In this document: positions 35,290 through 49,062 of the stretch, piece after piece
Position numbering within the stretch: position 1 is the first letter of the stretch
Layout: every line of letters starts with the position of its first letter
Assembly (NCBI GenBank): GCA_040437565.1
Contig: JBDOQK010000017.1
Location: 186,001-250,000 of the forward strand
DNA length: 64,000 bases
From: Albugo candida
Taxonomy: Eukaryota > Oomycota > Peronosporomycetes > Albuginales
Direction of reading: 5' to 3'
Notes under the pieces: model-generated
What the model was told of the DNA's origin: nothing
Seen by the model: the letters and a program-made list of their open reading frames with translations, nothing else
The model's database searches: none
Program-made: the position numbers and the translations under genes

Positions 35290-38200
35290 GAGATATTTGA
35301 ACGCCGCGGCAATGCGATTTGATCCACAAAGGTTCGTTATCGATAGCTATCCATGGCACAGAATACCTTCGCAAAGCCTATCATTGTCAGACTCACCAGA
35401 ATCAATTCGCATTGACTCACCTATAACGAAGCACAAAACGTGCTAAAAACGAGGTCATCGAATTTAAGACAATTGAAATGTATAAATAAATAGGTAAGTT
35501 GCTTTGAACATAATATACAATAGCCTGTATTTGGCTGTCGTCAACGTTACACTTTCGGACCATTACCGCATGCATATTGCGGTGTTTCCCGCTTTTGTGT
35601 GTAGCAGAAAACCCTACTAGCACTCACGTGTACCAAATATCAACGATGTATAGCAAAAATGCTGTTTTGTCGCTATCTGTAATGAATTCCGTAAAGGTAT
35701 ATATACAGCTGTGTTAAAATGTGTTACCATACTTTCAAGAGGAACGCGTAATTGAGTGAACATAAGGAGAAACCTAACACAGAAAGGATCTCATACTAAG
35801 AACGTTGAAGAACTGAAAAATTCAGAGAAAAAACAAGCTCGATACATTTACGCGTATTTGGTCACAACCAACCTGCATACACTATTCTGTCAATGATTGA
35901 CACAGACACGCAATAATTCATGTGCACTAAAAGTTGAGCGGCTCGAGCGAAAAATCAATTTAAAAAAAAGGCGCACGTCCGAGCAAACGGTCAAGAAAAA
36001 TCATTGCGTGATATGCGACGTGAACGCAGAGTACATCTGGTTATATCTGGAATCATGCACAATACACGTGAAATCCATAGCCTGCGTCAAACATGGAATA
36101 TCTCATTATGACTGAGCATGAAGTCGTATCTCCGATATGAATTACTTTGACGCACTGCAGTATTTGGGAATCAAGACATAACTTAGCTGAAGTTGTCTAT
36201 ATTACTAGAATTACACGTAAATGACTTCTCCAATGCCTAGGCTACAATTAAAAAAGATACACACGCAGGGTTGATGGAGACTAGTCTACACTTAGGTTGA
36301 CCGCACTGGAAATAAGTAGTTGTGAAAAGAAACGCCACTCATGACAATCTTTAACGTCGCCGAACTAGAAGAAGGCTCGGTCGTACCGAGAAATATCTCC
36401 GTGCTGAACCAGTATGTTGATATGACTCTAACACTTTTGTTAAGTGCTCCAACTGCTCCGTAGCATAGCACTACCTTTAAAAATATCGGATACGAGCACG
36501 AAGTGTGCTATAAAAATCAGTGAAACAGCAGGTATAGTAGGTGTCGAAGTGCCGTGAGCGAAAAGTCTGCGGTTCCGGTCCGTACAAATCAAGTGAAGCG
36601 CAGCCACGATTAACGCAAACCAGAGGTCCTCCAGCACCACCCGACAGGATTTCAACGCATCACGAATTGCAACATTCCGTGCACACGCGCTGTGTGACCA
36701 ACATGGTCGAACAGAAAAGCAATACGCTCACGACGGAAGAAACTCCTCCCAAATTGGACGCGTCCTGTTGCAATCGAAAAACAAATGCTAGTAATTTTCC
36801 ACGTCACCACAATGCTTTTGAGTGCACAGAATAATTTCTGAATGTGAGTTTTGTAAAAACCAAAAGCGTGCTCCAACTGGTAGGGAATAGAATGCTATTC
36901 GAAACTGGATATCGGAAGAAATTGGTAGCAAACGTCTGCGAAGACGTTTAGATAATTTGTAAAAACCTTCCACCCATGTTGACGTCCCGCTTCGATGAGG
37001 TGCGGGCACGTGAAGCAACAGTGGTTGCGGTTTATTCTGTGGCAGTGCGTTCCCAACGACGTGATAAAGTTGGTTCCGAGCGATCAGCGGAAAGAAACAC
37101 TTCTTTTCCGAGAGTTGAATGCCAAGGTGAACTGGATACGCACGTGTCATTCCCCTTTCGGAACAGTTTAATACTCGAACTGGTTGAGCTCTCCGAAGAG
37201 TTTGCGTTGCTTCGACGTACAACCGGCGTAAAAACTTCGATTGATCGGACGGCTTCCCAACTTCACTTGTACTAGAAAGCAAATGAATTCGAGGGCAGAG
37301 GCGAAACAGTCCGTTCTCCCGCCAAACAAGTCACGCAAAGACCTTGTGTGAAACGCTTGAGCGAATCGCATCCGAAGACTGCGTGCTGATTCCGGGGCCA
37401 TTCCCAGACATCGTCGATGAGCAAAGACACTTGTTGACCGTTTCCTCTTTTCAAATTGAAGCGGAGGGTCGATATGAAACCATAGGGGAGCATCCAACCG
37501 CGTGGTAGGTAAATCTCTCTTGCTGTGATAGATCGTTGCTGGTAAGATACCACTCACTTTGGCGGAACCAAATACATGTCTGCTTCCACCATGGTGACGC
37601 TATATTCCAATGCACCATAGGTCTATGTCGATGCGGTGATATCGTGAGGATATCGAGTGATCAATACGGCCCAAAGTCGGGCATAATGCATCGTGTGATC
37701 TCCAATCCAGGAATTGTACAGTTGCTAGGTGAAGATATCCTGGAATTCAATAGAAATCATTGTTAAAACTGAAATCCTCGGGAGACGACACGTCCGCTAT
37801 TTTCAAATTTGCGATATCCAATCCCATTGTACCGCAGAATTCATTCAGTCGTTCTACGACCGTGCTGTTAAAGGAGCGGACAAGAAGGATTCAACCAAGC
37901 TGCATAAGGTTTTTGTGTTGGATTTAAGTAATTTTTGTTGCTGTGTCGCACATGGGCGCAAAGGAAGTCAAGCTGAATTTTGTAGATCTCCCATGATACC
38001 ACCCCAGTGATCTGTGTGAACTGAAGAGTGATATCAATAGGAGTCATAGAAACTTATCTAGTAGGCAGCAGAACTTCCTTCAAAGGTAAAAGATGACATG
38101 TTGAGTCCACTGGTCAAAAGAAATGGCAAGATGATTTCTCCATATTCTTCATGTGATGATCGAGCATGGAATCTTGATTATACTGGGACGAACTCCTGAC

Positions 38201-41200
38201 ACGTGCATGATAAGAGCGAAGAGCTTCCGCGTACATCTTTTTTTCTTGTTCTTGGTTGTTTGGCGATTAGCTGCTGCAACTTCGTCAAAAGCAGCACGAG
38301 CATGTGTGACGTCCAAATCTTCTTGGCGACGAATTTTCTTTCGAACTTGTTGTAGTAGTTTGTTTTATTTCCTTCTTCCAATTCTCCCAGTCAGTCCCAG
38401 GATGAGAGGAATACGAAGCTTTTCTAGGATGCGATCAGCTCCTCCCCGATCGCTCCTTTGATTACGGAACAATCGACTAATGATAAAAGAAATTTCCAGT
38501 AACCACGACCTTGGAGCTGAGATTGATTTGCGAAATGCACCACATGAGTCAAATGATCACCCGTATGAGGGAGGAGAATGTAACTGGACTCTTTCTAAAC
38601 TGACTGGATGAGAGACTCCTACAGCAGGATGTAATTTAGTCAGTTTTTTCTTGGCTGGGGACCAGTAAAGATACGTGCTTCAGGATGATGCTGACGCTTA
38701 GCATCCAGAAAATCGAATGTGGAAAGCCACTCCAAACACAAGAGTCCACTGGTCTCGTGCCTATATACACCACTGGAGCAATACAAGCTGAGACACAACG
38801 CTGTGTTCAGATCGCCACAACCGATGTGACTTGCGTTCTGGTCAAAAGAACCCGCTCGAAGCTGATCGAAAAATAGTTTTCGTTCCGCTGGATTCAACAG
38901 AGCATAAACGTTATGTATATATAAAAAATCACTAAACGCACAACCAAATATTTGTCGGGTACGGAGACAGTGGTAAGAGCTTGTGCAGATTCCGATCCGG
39001 GAAAATCGTGACGAATGATTTTCATAACCTCGTTGACTCGTTCCCGAACAGGGTGAGAGTGAGGACTATTGAATCACTGACAAAAAGATGATGTGTGAAT
39101 GTTGAGTGCAAGTGAAACCGAAAAGTCTCCAGGTGTTGACTGCCGCAGAAATGATTTTCTCCGACACAAGAGATGGCGTGTTTCGAAAGTATGTGTTCTA
39201 TAAAACGATGATCATTGTGTTTGATGCCGTTCGTGTTGACAAATAGAATGGTCCTATTGTTCCATGAGGACTGATTGAACGATCTGCTCATAACAGTCAA
39301 AAGAGAGTGCTACAGGTATAATAGTCGGTACGCCATCAACCAGCTGAAGCTGCAGTATAGCTGCACCTTCGGGATAACAGTTGGTGGATAATTGGAGAAC
39401 TTCCAAGTCATCCACTAATACACTGTCATATTGCGCGTCGAAACACTCGCCTAGTAAAAAGGAGCCAAGTGGAGACGGCAAGAGCTGTAACAACACGTTT
39501 GTGTGAAGGAGACGATAGTGGTGGGCTGGGAGCCAGATCCCAGGCTGACCAGTAATGTACTAAATCCATTGATCACTGTGGTAGATCGCCGGTGCTTTGC
39601 ACATCAACATCAGCTCAAAAAATGCAAGCGCTTTTGTCTCTCGACTGAATTATTTAACTGCGGGTGAAGCTTTTTACCAGTGTGCTACCGATGCGAAGTC
39701 TTGGCGCTTCACTAAACCTTTTCTGCCTAGCTGTTTAGACCATCTCTTGACGAACGTGGTCTCCGAAGGGGGTTCTAGAGCTGCAAGAACACGATCAATA
39801 GTGCGAACGTGCACCAATTAGGACAAATGATGATCGTTATCCCGCATTCGTCGGTTCAGCACTCAATAAAAAGCTATCGGATGGGTCAGTGCGAATTGAA
39901 CCAATCCATCGCCGTTGCAGGTGAAGCTAACATGCTTCTCACCTATCGGTACCTGAATATCCTCTATTACGATTCTGTCCACTTTAGTAAGGGCCATTGA
40001 CGTTTTCACATCGCCAACAAGAGTATCCACCACTTCACTGACACGCTCTGGACGAATACCTTTCGCGATGCGCATGTGGTTTCTCTTGGAAAAATGGGCG
40101 GCTTCTTTGGAATAAGCGAAATCTTTGCTGTCCACTACTTTCGAAGGAGCGATATGGTAGCGTCTACCAAAATCCAAACTCCGCGTAACATCGATTTTCG
40201 AGTACTCGACGTCGACTGAACCGAGGACGACAAAGTAGTTCCTGGTGCATAACCTCTCGAGAGTTTTGAACGATCTTTACTTACGAGACTGGTAAAGCTG
40301 TCAAGCGAGCGATTACGGTTATTGCTAGGACGGGGTGGTGTCCAGGTATCGTTAGTAACTTTCGACTCCGGGGTGAGAATTGATGGCTTTGTAGTGTTCG
40401 CGCTCGGAGAAGAGTCCTCCTTCTTTGCAAGAGGTGATTTGTACTCCGTGGAAGCCTTCGGTGGCTGCTTAGTATCCTCAAAAACGCTTTTTAGACGAGA
40501 AGAATCTTTTTCATCTGGCGAAAAAGCTCGTTTATTACCTAAAGAAGACTTGTCGGGGTTGAGAACTGTGATTTTTGGGCGTTCTGAGTGACTTCCAGTT
40601 GCTGAAAACTGGTTTAGTTTTTGGTGGCTGAGGCGGTTTAGGAGTTTTCACCGGTAGCAGTAAGCAGTGTGGACTGCGCTGACCCATTTTTAACCGCTCA
40701 AGAGAAGATCAAGCTCTTTTTCCACGAGCAAGATAGTATCTAACTTCGATACTGATATGCTCGCAAACTGTGTCCGATACGACAAGCGGTACAGGGCACG
40801 ATGTGGGTTGAAAATATACTCTCCAGGTGGACATAGCTTTGCACTGTGAAGCCACTGGTTCACGATAATGAGCAGAGAGGATGTCGCATCCTAACGAATA
40901 CAACGCTGANNNNNNNNNNNNNNNNNNNNNNNNNNNNNNNNNNNNNNNNNNNNNNNNNNNNNNNNNNNNNNNNNNNNNNNNNNNNNNNNNNNNNNNNNNN
41001 NNNNNNNNNGCCGCGATCCTGAGCAAAAGAACGTAGCATTTGAGCCGGTGGTGTCCAAACCAGAGCTTGACCCGTTTCAAGGACGATTGCGTACTTGGAC
41101 ACGGGTATTGAAAACGGTTTCGCTGTTTGCAAGCTAGCATACAACCTTCCAACTCGGTCATCCGCCCTCAAAGAGTTGGTCGATAGCACGAAGATCCGCC

Positions 41201-41650
41201 ACCAACGGTTGCAGCATTTCGACCTTGAATTGGGCCGTTGTTCAAGCTTTATCTTTTCAGCTCTTCGTGACCTTTCAAGATATCGGCAAGACATGGCCGA
41301 TTACCGGTTCCCGTTACAGGCTCACCCGGGTTTAGAGTTGCTGACGGCAACGCATCACCCACCTCATTGGTACCGTTTGATTGGTAGAAATTGAATTGGG
41401 AGAAGGGCGCGTCGCAATCTTCTCTGATTGGCCAATAACCCCAGCAGACGTTGCAGAGGCCGACGGTATAGGTGTCCCCGTGGATGTACGTTCCGTCGGC
41501 AAGTTGCCCGTAACGGACAGGTTACATGTAGAGGTACTACCCACATCAGGCGATGTAACAATAAGTAAGCTGGAGATGTCGACAGTATTCATCGTCTTCG
41601 TCTCCGTGTGTAGGGTACAAGTGCGCTGTAGCCAGCAGATTCAGAAGTGA
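35290..41650 (-). mobile_element. LINE (L1-like, with endonuclease), degenerate, minus strand
   Basis: Reading 5' to 3' on the minus strand: an ORF1-type region (about 41,600-39,860), Ser/Thr/Pro rich, containing LTPESKVTNDTWTPPRP; an AP-endonuclease (about 39,300-38,640) with ILFVNTNGIKHNDHRFIEHI, GENHF, GDLNTAL (the GDFN-type motif) and ARIFTGPQPRKN; then a shortened part at 38,640-37,560 where most of the reverse-transcriptase core seems missing; and the C-terminal zinc-binding end (37,550-36,440; CTDRNRRLF). The 3' tail runs to about 35,290 and pairs with bases 1-1910 in reverse. Multiple breaks. A 100-N gap lies in ORF1. Confidence 0.8.
40910..41009. other. 100-N gap in LINE ORF1, no duplicated flanks seen
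   Basis: The two sides do not repeat each other, so the missing length is unknown. Confidence 0.85.
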
Positions 41651-41991
41651 GACACAACTTAGTCAGTAGAAACTCGTGTTTTTCTGCACTTTTATCGAAT
41701 CCTTCCTTACAGCTAGGATAGAGACCTCAAAGGGCGAAACATGGACGTTATTCCGTAGCATCGGTGAATTGATGTAATTGCTTCAGTAGATACAAGATGA
41801 TCACTCAATGAAGAGAGACGTTTTCGAACGTGAGAAATGTTTATTTTGTAGCCTTAGCTCTAGGATTGTAAACCTTTGCTCGAAAAAGATAAAAAACCGC
41901 TCAATCAAGTGCTAATCCACCTGCTGCAGAGCCTTCTTTGTTCTAATAGCCTTGGCGATATTTTTTATTAAAGGATCAAACACAATGCTTT
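41651..41991. other. Intergenic between LINE and CHxC-type copy B
   Basis: No gene or repeat recognised. It probably contains the 3' flank of copy B, which ends at 41992. Confidence 0.4.
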
Positions 41992-44137
41992 TTATTGATT
42001 TATCGACGTATGCAATTGATAAATCTCTTTCCTTGTTGAAAAAACGAGTTGAAGTTCAGCATTACTCCAGGGGCGCATACCTTGGCGAATAGTGAGCTCT
42101 TTCCCTGCCTTCTGATACCATAGGTTTATGCAGCGGTGTTTCGTGATGCAACGCTGAAGTATTTGAGTATGACTTTGTGTCATCCACAAGTATCCCAAAC
42201 GGTCGTTCACAGGAGCGTAAAAATAGAATACTTCTGTCCGAAGTATTATGCACGCTACGCAACTTTCGGTATGGATAGCTTCGAATGTGACCATCAGAAT
42301 CGCCCGATTATCAAAATTACCTCGAGTATATCGAGCTGGAGGCCATAGCCGAGACGTCAGAGAATTGAACGGAATCATTTGATCCGTATTCTTCACAACA
42401 CTTTGCTTCATTTCTCCCCAATATTGCTCATGTTCCGAGCAGATCATTTCGGAAAGAAGACGAAGACTACTGCATCGGTTTTTGATAACACACTTATTTA
42501 GTATATGATTTACCGCCCCCCAAGTGTTCCGTTCGTTGTGAGTCCACCATAAATGTGGGTTGCTCTCGAATGTCCTCACTGCTCCACTCGTAACCGCGTG
42601 AAAGAACGTCTTAACGCAGTCGCCACAATTTTTGAAGTTGGACATTTTGTGTAGAATGAACAAACAGGGTTTCTTCTCTGGAAACACTTTCTCAACCATC
42701 GATAATTCGTGATACACAATGGGGTTGGTCTTGTGCTGGTTGCGATAATCATCACAGACTACGTGTTTCTTAACGCCGGAGTGTATGTAATGAGGGCAGT
42801 GGATTTTGGTGCAGCCCGTTAAAATATGGTCATTTATCACGTTAGAGTCGAACAGGATTATAAACTTTGTCACAGATAGACTAGTCACGAGGAAAAAGGC
42901 ATTCTTGCCAGCCACCTTTTCGATTATACATTTCAGAAGTTCAGTGCGTTTGGACTGTGATGGGGCTAAAAATCCACAGGACCATAGTTTAGTAATTAGA
43001 AACTCTTCCAAAAGCAATATTCCCTGACTTTTCTGCGAAGGATTCTTGTTAGCCGAGCTTTTCTTTTCCGCTAGACTTTTGACTTCATGCAGTGACATGA
43101 GCAATCCCAACTTGAACTTTGATTCGGATGAGATCATGCCACGAATATCGAACTTCATTTGATTCATGCGATTTGCTGTTGGACTAGCTTCTTTGCCGTA
43201 ATCCTTAGCAAATTTTACAGCTTCATGAGACATTCTTTTGTCGTTTGGAAAAATGCCGTCAAGGTTCTTACAAGCGGCTGCAGATAAAGATTCCATCACT
43301 CCACAAATCGCTTCATTGCAATTCCGCTTTATGATATCCTGGCTGTAATCCGTTGAGAAGACATATATCGTGCGAAATCTCAACCCCGTAGTTTTCACAA
43401 TGTATGAGCGAACTGCGAACATGAACTATGGAGTGCCAAGCATTTTTCGCATTGGGAGGTAGCTTTTTCAGGATGAAAGTAGCAGGTTGTAATTCTTGGA
43501 AAAAGCGTCTTATCTTCTCCTCCTTCTTTTTCTGTGCCACTCATTTTGATCCATGGCTTTTTGTCAGACACGTACTTTGGGCGCAAAAGTTCCGGAATTT
43601 TTACAAGTAGGCTTTCCTCGCTTCGACAACCGTTTGTTATTGGATGTACAAATTGAATTTCATCGAAAAAAAAACTGTCGTATCGTCTACTATAGTCGAA
43701 ATAAAATTTTTTTACTTCCTCTGTTTTGTCGTACGGTGAGTGTATCAAAGCACCATTTACTTCGAATGCAAATTGCGAGACGATATTTTCGAGAGCCGAG
43801 ATTTGTGGTAAGGGCATTGAATAGGACGTAAGCATTTTGATCTTACTTTGGAGAGTACAGAGCCATCGGGAATTGCACCGTATAATGAGAGAGTCAAGTG
43901 CGTGATAGGACCTTTAATAAGATAGGTAAGTGTTGGTGCTTCATCCGCCACTAAAAGAATTCGTTCGACACCAACCATCTGAAGTAGACATGAATGACAG
44001 CTCTTCGTGTACATGTTAGTCACGTGAAGAAGTCCAACTACTGAAAAATCTCTCTCTAAATATCCTATATGTTCTCTTTTTGCTTTTAAAGGAAGGAATG
44101 CATGCAAAAATATACAAAATGAGCATTGTAAATGCAT
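41992..44137 (-). pseudogene. CHxC-type secreted four-CxxC protein, copy B
   Basis: Paralogue of the gene at 14.1-16.2 kb. It starts MHLQCSFCIFLHAFLPL (short hydrophobic, signal-like). CHSC lies at residues 47-50, followed by LLQMVG, which fits the CHxC-x5-G pattern known for Albugo effectors. The family blocks YLIKGPITHL, QCEKCLALHSS, FPNDKRMSHEA, CGDC, CSEHEQYWGE, LWPP, SCVACI, FGYLWMTQSHTQIL and RQGMRPWSNAELQ follow in order, so the whole length is present. About two breaks. The longest open part (476 codons) covers the C-terminal two thirds, so decay is recent or under weak constraint. Confidence 0.75.
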
Positions 44138-46219
44138 ATCTCCCCAAAACGTGTGTTGTTAGTTAGCCAGCTTAATTAATTGGCTATATTCGTTCCAAAT
44201 TCTATCCAATCAATATTAAGATCCATAGTGCACAAACGGTTGGCGGAAAAGAGTCAAAACTACTGAGGAAGGCAGAAATTGTCGGAATGGGATAGCAAAA
44301 GCGAAAGCGTAGCTTGTTTCCGATTGCCTGTATTGTAAAGAAATGATATAGCCGGTAAGAAAAAAATGAATTGTCGTGTACATTGTATTTTATTTCGGTA
44401 GCGGCACTCTTTCGTGCGGAAGAGCACGCTACATTTTGAGCTACGAACAAAAACAAATTACTCGGAATCGCCCAGTACTGGAGCTGTATTCATAATTGAA
44501 GTATGGCATTCGTAAGAAATCCATCCGCAATTCGTTCCATAGTCACACCAAGTGAGCACTGAAAAATAGAGAAGTACATTGAGTCCCATTTTAATTCAAG
44601 ATTGTCAGCTCACGAGTAATGTATAACGAGTTTTAAAATGAATACATCTAATTCAAGTGTGCGTTTTTATTATTTAATATATCGAATGACATCGTGAACC
44701 GATGTGTAAAGGTCGATGCTGATCCGATTGTGAGCCGCTAAGATTTTGTACAACAGGAAAGCTTTGATGAGTAGGTGTTAGAAATTGTTTCAGGACGGTA
44801 GAATTATATAGTCAAGATTTCTACTGTGAAAACTTGCAAAGCTACACACCGTTTCCTGAACATCAGTGTGAAGTTTTCGTTCTGCAATGTCCGTCGACAT
44901 ATTTTTGCTTAGGTTAGAACAAAGGATTCAACCACGAATTTGAATGTAGTTTCTGAAAGCAACTTCCTTCCGCGTGTTTGCAAGAACTTGCAAAAGTAAT
45001 CATTCAAAGAAGTCTCCAAAACCTTTTTCTCTATCAAGGGATTTACATGTTCTAAGCAGGTTCACCATATCGTCAGATTCTAATGCCGCTTTGGAGGAGC
45101 AAAAATTGTACAGAAGGGATTAAGCGCTCCTAGATTATAAGAATTCAACTAACTCTGAAATTAAATATGGTTTGTTTCCCATCTCGGTGACAAATGCCGT
45201 ATTTAAACTTTCCATTGTGGTTCCTCCCAGAGGAAGGCTTTCTCATTCTTTATGTCCAAATCATACGATTATCATATCCATATATTATATTTACCCGTGA
45301 CTAAACACACTTTAGCCACATCCCATGGGAATTGGAAAAACCTGTACTGCTATGCAAAAGATTGTTCTTCCAAATTAAGTTTGAGAAATGGAGTCGAACA
45401 TCAACATAGGAACAGTCAGAGACGTTGCAGTCGATTTAATTCTGGATGTAGGTATCAATCACTGGTTAACGCGTTATTGCGTTGCTCTTTTCTTGCAACT
45501 ACCAAGTAGTTAGATTGCCAGTATCCAATTATTTCCAGCCAAGATGTTGCTTTATAACCTGCGCGTGTTTTCATGGTTGCACGGAAATTTTCTTAACGTG
45601 TACGGCAGTACAGACGACGAACACGAAAAAAAAGGGTTAAACAAACATGCAGTCATATCCAATTGGATCAGATACCCCTGATCAATACAGACGGAAACTA
45701 ACCCATTTAAAGATGTGACGCAATCAAAATATTAGGAAATGTCGATGTAGCAATATGAGGAAACGATAGAGTATATTAAGGGATGAAATTCTCGATAGAA
45801 GCACTCGTTCAGCAGAACATCTTTTCGGTAGGTGTATCGCACGATAGTAGAATTGACACGTACACGCTCATTCTGGACGCACACAGTAAAAGTCGTGAAT
45901 GGGCACTCCAACAATTCAGAGGGTTGATAGTCTCGGTGCAACGACGCTACCAAAAATTGACTGACCCATCATTCATTGCGCGTGCGCTGTTTATTTTGAA
46001 ATCGCTATTCCTAGGTTATCAAGACATAAGAAACATACACTTTCAATATCTTCCTAAACAGTATTGATGTCCCTCTTCATCTCTTATTGTATATAGTGGA
46101 TCCGATCTCAAATTTTGTATCTTGCTCATTAAGCAGGAGAAATAGTTAGATACTGTCTGCCTACAACTACTGGAGTGGAATCCAAGGTGATGGCAGAGAA
46201 GTAACGGCATAAGAGCAGC
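44138..46219. other. Intergenic upstream of CHxC-type copy B
   Basis: No recognisable gene. A 94-aa plus frame at 45783-46067 (MKFSIEALVQQNIF...) is smooth and lacks repeats, but matches no family that I know. An 85-aa plus frame at 45252-45509 likewise. Confidence 0.45.
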
Positions 46220-46695
46220 CTGTGAACATAGAGGACTTATCATGGTACACACAGGAACTGTAAATCTTAAAAATGTCTCCGTTTAAAAAATAAATGTATA
46301 AAATTTTACCTAAAATTATCGAGCCAACGTTGATATGAATCATCAACTCGATGAAAATTGCGATCATGTCCTACCATCTCACAGCTTGCGTTACGTTATC
46401 ATTCTATTTTGATAATTCATATCGATGGCAGAAATAGCACACTGAGAAATGTTTCATAATACAAAAGAGGGGTACAGCTACGCTTACTTACGAAACGTAA
46501 AAGCGTTCATATATATAGCGGGTAGACTTGCCTTGTTATAAAAACGTCTTTTATAATGGAGTGTATCAATTATGGTGTGGGACCATGATATGCTTTTCAG
46601 AAAGTCTCCGAAGAGATTATTTTTGCATCCTCATGTGATGACGAAAAAACTTGTATGATGCAAATCGATGCTTTGATTGACAAGTAAGGCTTATT
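46220..46695 (+). repeat. Isolated copy of the repeat found at the Gypsy fossil's 3' end
   Basis: Aligns, with many differences (about 70-80% by eye), to about 56,440-56,915. Shared blocks include cttatcatggtac, ttgataattcat, tagcacactgagaaa and gatgctttgattgacaagta. Since its partner follows the Gypsy integrase region, this is probably a lone end repeat (solo LTR or 3' fragment) of that family. Fossil. Confidence 0.6.
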
Positions 46696-49062
46696 ACGTC
46701 AGATTAATAGACATAAGGAATGTACCATGCCCTATCAATACTACAAGCATCTAGCCTACCACATTGGAGTAGGTTTCAAGATAAGCTATTTTGGTCACAT
46801 GTACTATGAAATGAAAAATTGTGCTGATAACCAAAAATCTCATTACAGACGACAATTCGAAATGATATGGACGTGCTTACAAGATAGGAGCGACAAAGCT
46901 CGGATGTGCACAGATATCAAGATTTTATCATTAATTTTCCTATGCGTACGTTCATGCTTATGCTGCTTCCGAGTATTATTTTAATGATGTGAAGTTGAAC
47001 GCGACAAAAACAAAGTTTTGCTGCTTCTCGCTATGATTCCGTATAATAAAAGACCATAAAGGCATGTGTTTCATGCAGTATCTAAGCGCGGTGAAGAATT
47101 TATCGAAAAACCATGACCAGCATGGTAATGAAGAAATCTTGCATCCAATATTTTCTATGGCAGAAAGAGCTTCGAACGTAAACTCTATCTACAATCACCA
47201 TCCAGCCTTCATAATTGGGTCATTAAGGCAAGAATTGGGTACACAAAACTTTTTTTTGTATATCATCTTACTTGTTTCCTGCAGAAATAAACAAAAGACT
47301 CCTCCTTGACAATTTCCTTTTATTTACACTACAAAATTAGCCGCTAAATTCATGAGCGTTTGAACATTGTGTTTTTCTATGATCTTCGCTAATCATACTT
47401 AAAACTTCCAGCTTCCTTGTTGCAAATATTCTTCAACTTAGTATGAGTTCTGGTGGCTGCGACGTTAGCTTGAAGACTAATTGAGTTTGTAGTATGATCT
47501 AATTTGAATTTGCTTCACTGTAGCTCTTTGAGTTGTATCCTACAATTTGTAGTTTAGCATCCGAAAAAGGTCTCTTGGAGGAGATCTGATGCAACGTGCT
47601 TGTTTTCCTTTCAAACGACCCTCTTCTTCTATGGACTTCGATTCTGCAACGCGCCCTCATTTGTATTTTTCCATCATCTAATCTTTTCCAGCGAAGTATA
47701 GTCATGCGTTGAGCAGAAAATTTCAATTTCTCAAATTGAATTATCCGTCAAAATTGACCTAATCACAGGCATTTCTAATTTTTATAAGTTCTTATCGACC
47801 CATACGCAAAGCACTTCAACAAGAAACACAATCGGAAAAAAACATGAATTTTTTTTCTGCAAGTTTATTGCGATGCTTTAAGGACCACGATCAACATCAT
47901 CGACACCGTATTTTAATGCATCTTGGTCACCCAGTGTTCATCTGAGCGGCTCTAATACGCTATTAGGCAAATATCAGTGAACACAGTAAGTTTCTACAGG
48001 AATCTATAACTTACTGGATCCGTCTTCTATCCTTTCATATCGTGTCTTCCTGTTTCTCTTCAAATTTCGAGCATTGCCGATATTAAATTGAATGAGTTTA
48101 AAGTACCAATTGTACATACGTGGATTTCAGGGAGGTTCTGTGAGATGGCTAGGGAAAACTTTATTGAAAATAGGGATTGTAAAGAAGGTATGAAGAAGCG
48201 CATAAAACGATGGAACAAAAAGCACAGATGCAACCCGAAATTTTTTGATTGCTTGCGAGAATAACATTAAAAGGCTCTCCCAAAAACATGAAACCCGCTA
48301 AAGCTTTGACGTGGAGATTATAAAGTGGCATTCCATGCAAGCCAAATTCTTAACCAAAATTTATGATGAATTAGATATTAAAAGTATATGCAATAGCGTT
48401 CCTTTGTAAGCTAAACTTTCTCAATATAGTTCGAAAAACCTCTATTATTTCGCAGTGCAGTTGGATCACGTTTTTCGCCAATATTCTCTGACAATCGTTA
48501 AGGAGCTCTGAGCATTCATTTTCACGCCAGATTTCTTCAGCATACGATATGTGTTTCATACATTTTAATCCTCTTTGATTACCTCAAACTTCTTAGCTCT
48601 GGTGTCATGCGTTTCTGGCGAAGTTGATAGCGTTGTTTCTTACAATAATAGGCTGCTGACAAGAATAGAGTAACGAATCAAAATTATGTCCATATTTTGG
48701 TAATGCAATGGGACCGTAGTGTACGATAATTACTGAAGCCGGTTAATGTCAAATCGTATTGCTACAAGGTTTTTAACAGAGGACTTGTTTATGGAATGAA
48801 GGGGGAAGGATTCTCTGTAATTCCTGGCATAATAGCTCATTTAGACTTTGCAATTGGCATATTGCGTACAGGTTTGCCCACACTTGATCCAATGGTTACC
48901 CGGAAACACTTCTTGTTGCTCGACATAAAGTATCTTTTCGTGCTTTGAGGAACCTCACGCTATTGAATCCTATAAGTCTGAACAAAAACTCCTGGTGAAG
49001 CGTTCTCTCTTTTATTTTCGTATAAATATTGAGCTACAATCTTATCTTCTGCTCAAAAACGA
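46696..49062. other. Intergenic, no recognisable gene
   Basis: Short frames only (46727-46984 +, 47064-47309 +, 47499-47726 -). None has recognisable family features. There is no RNA gene or paired repeat. Confidence 0.45.

Noticed and set aside
40322-41650. Plus-strand frames of 86-99 aa
   Set aside because: They are antisense to the ORF1 region of the minus-strand LINE.
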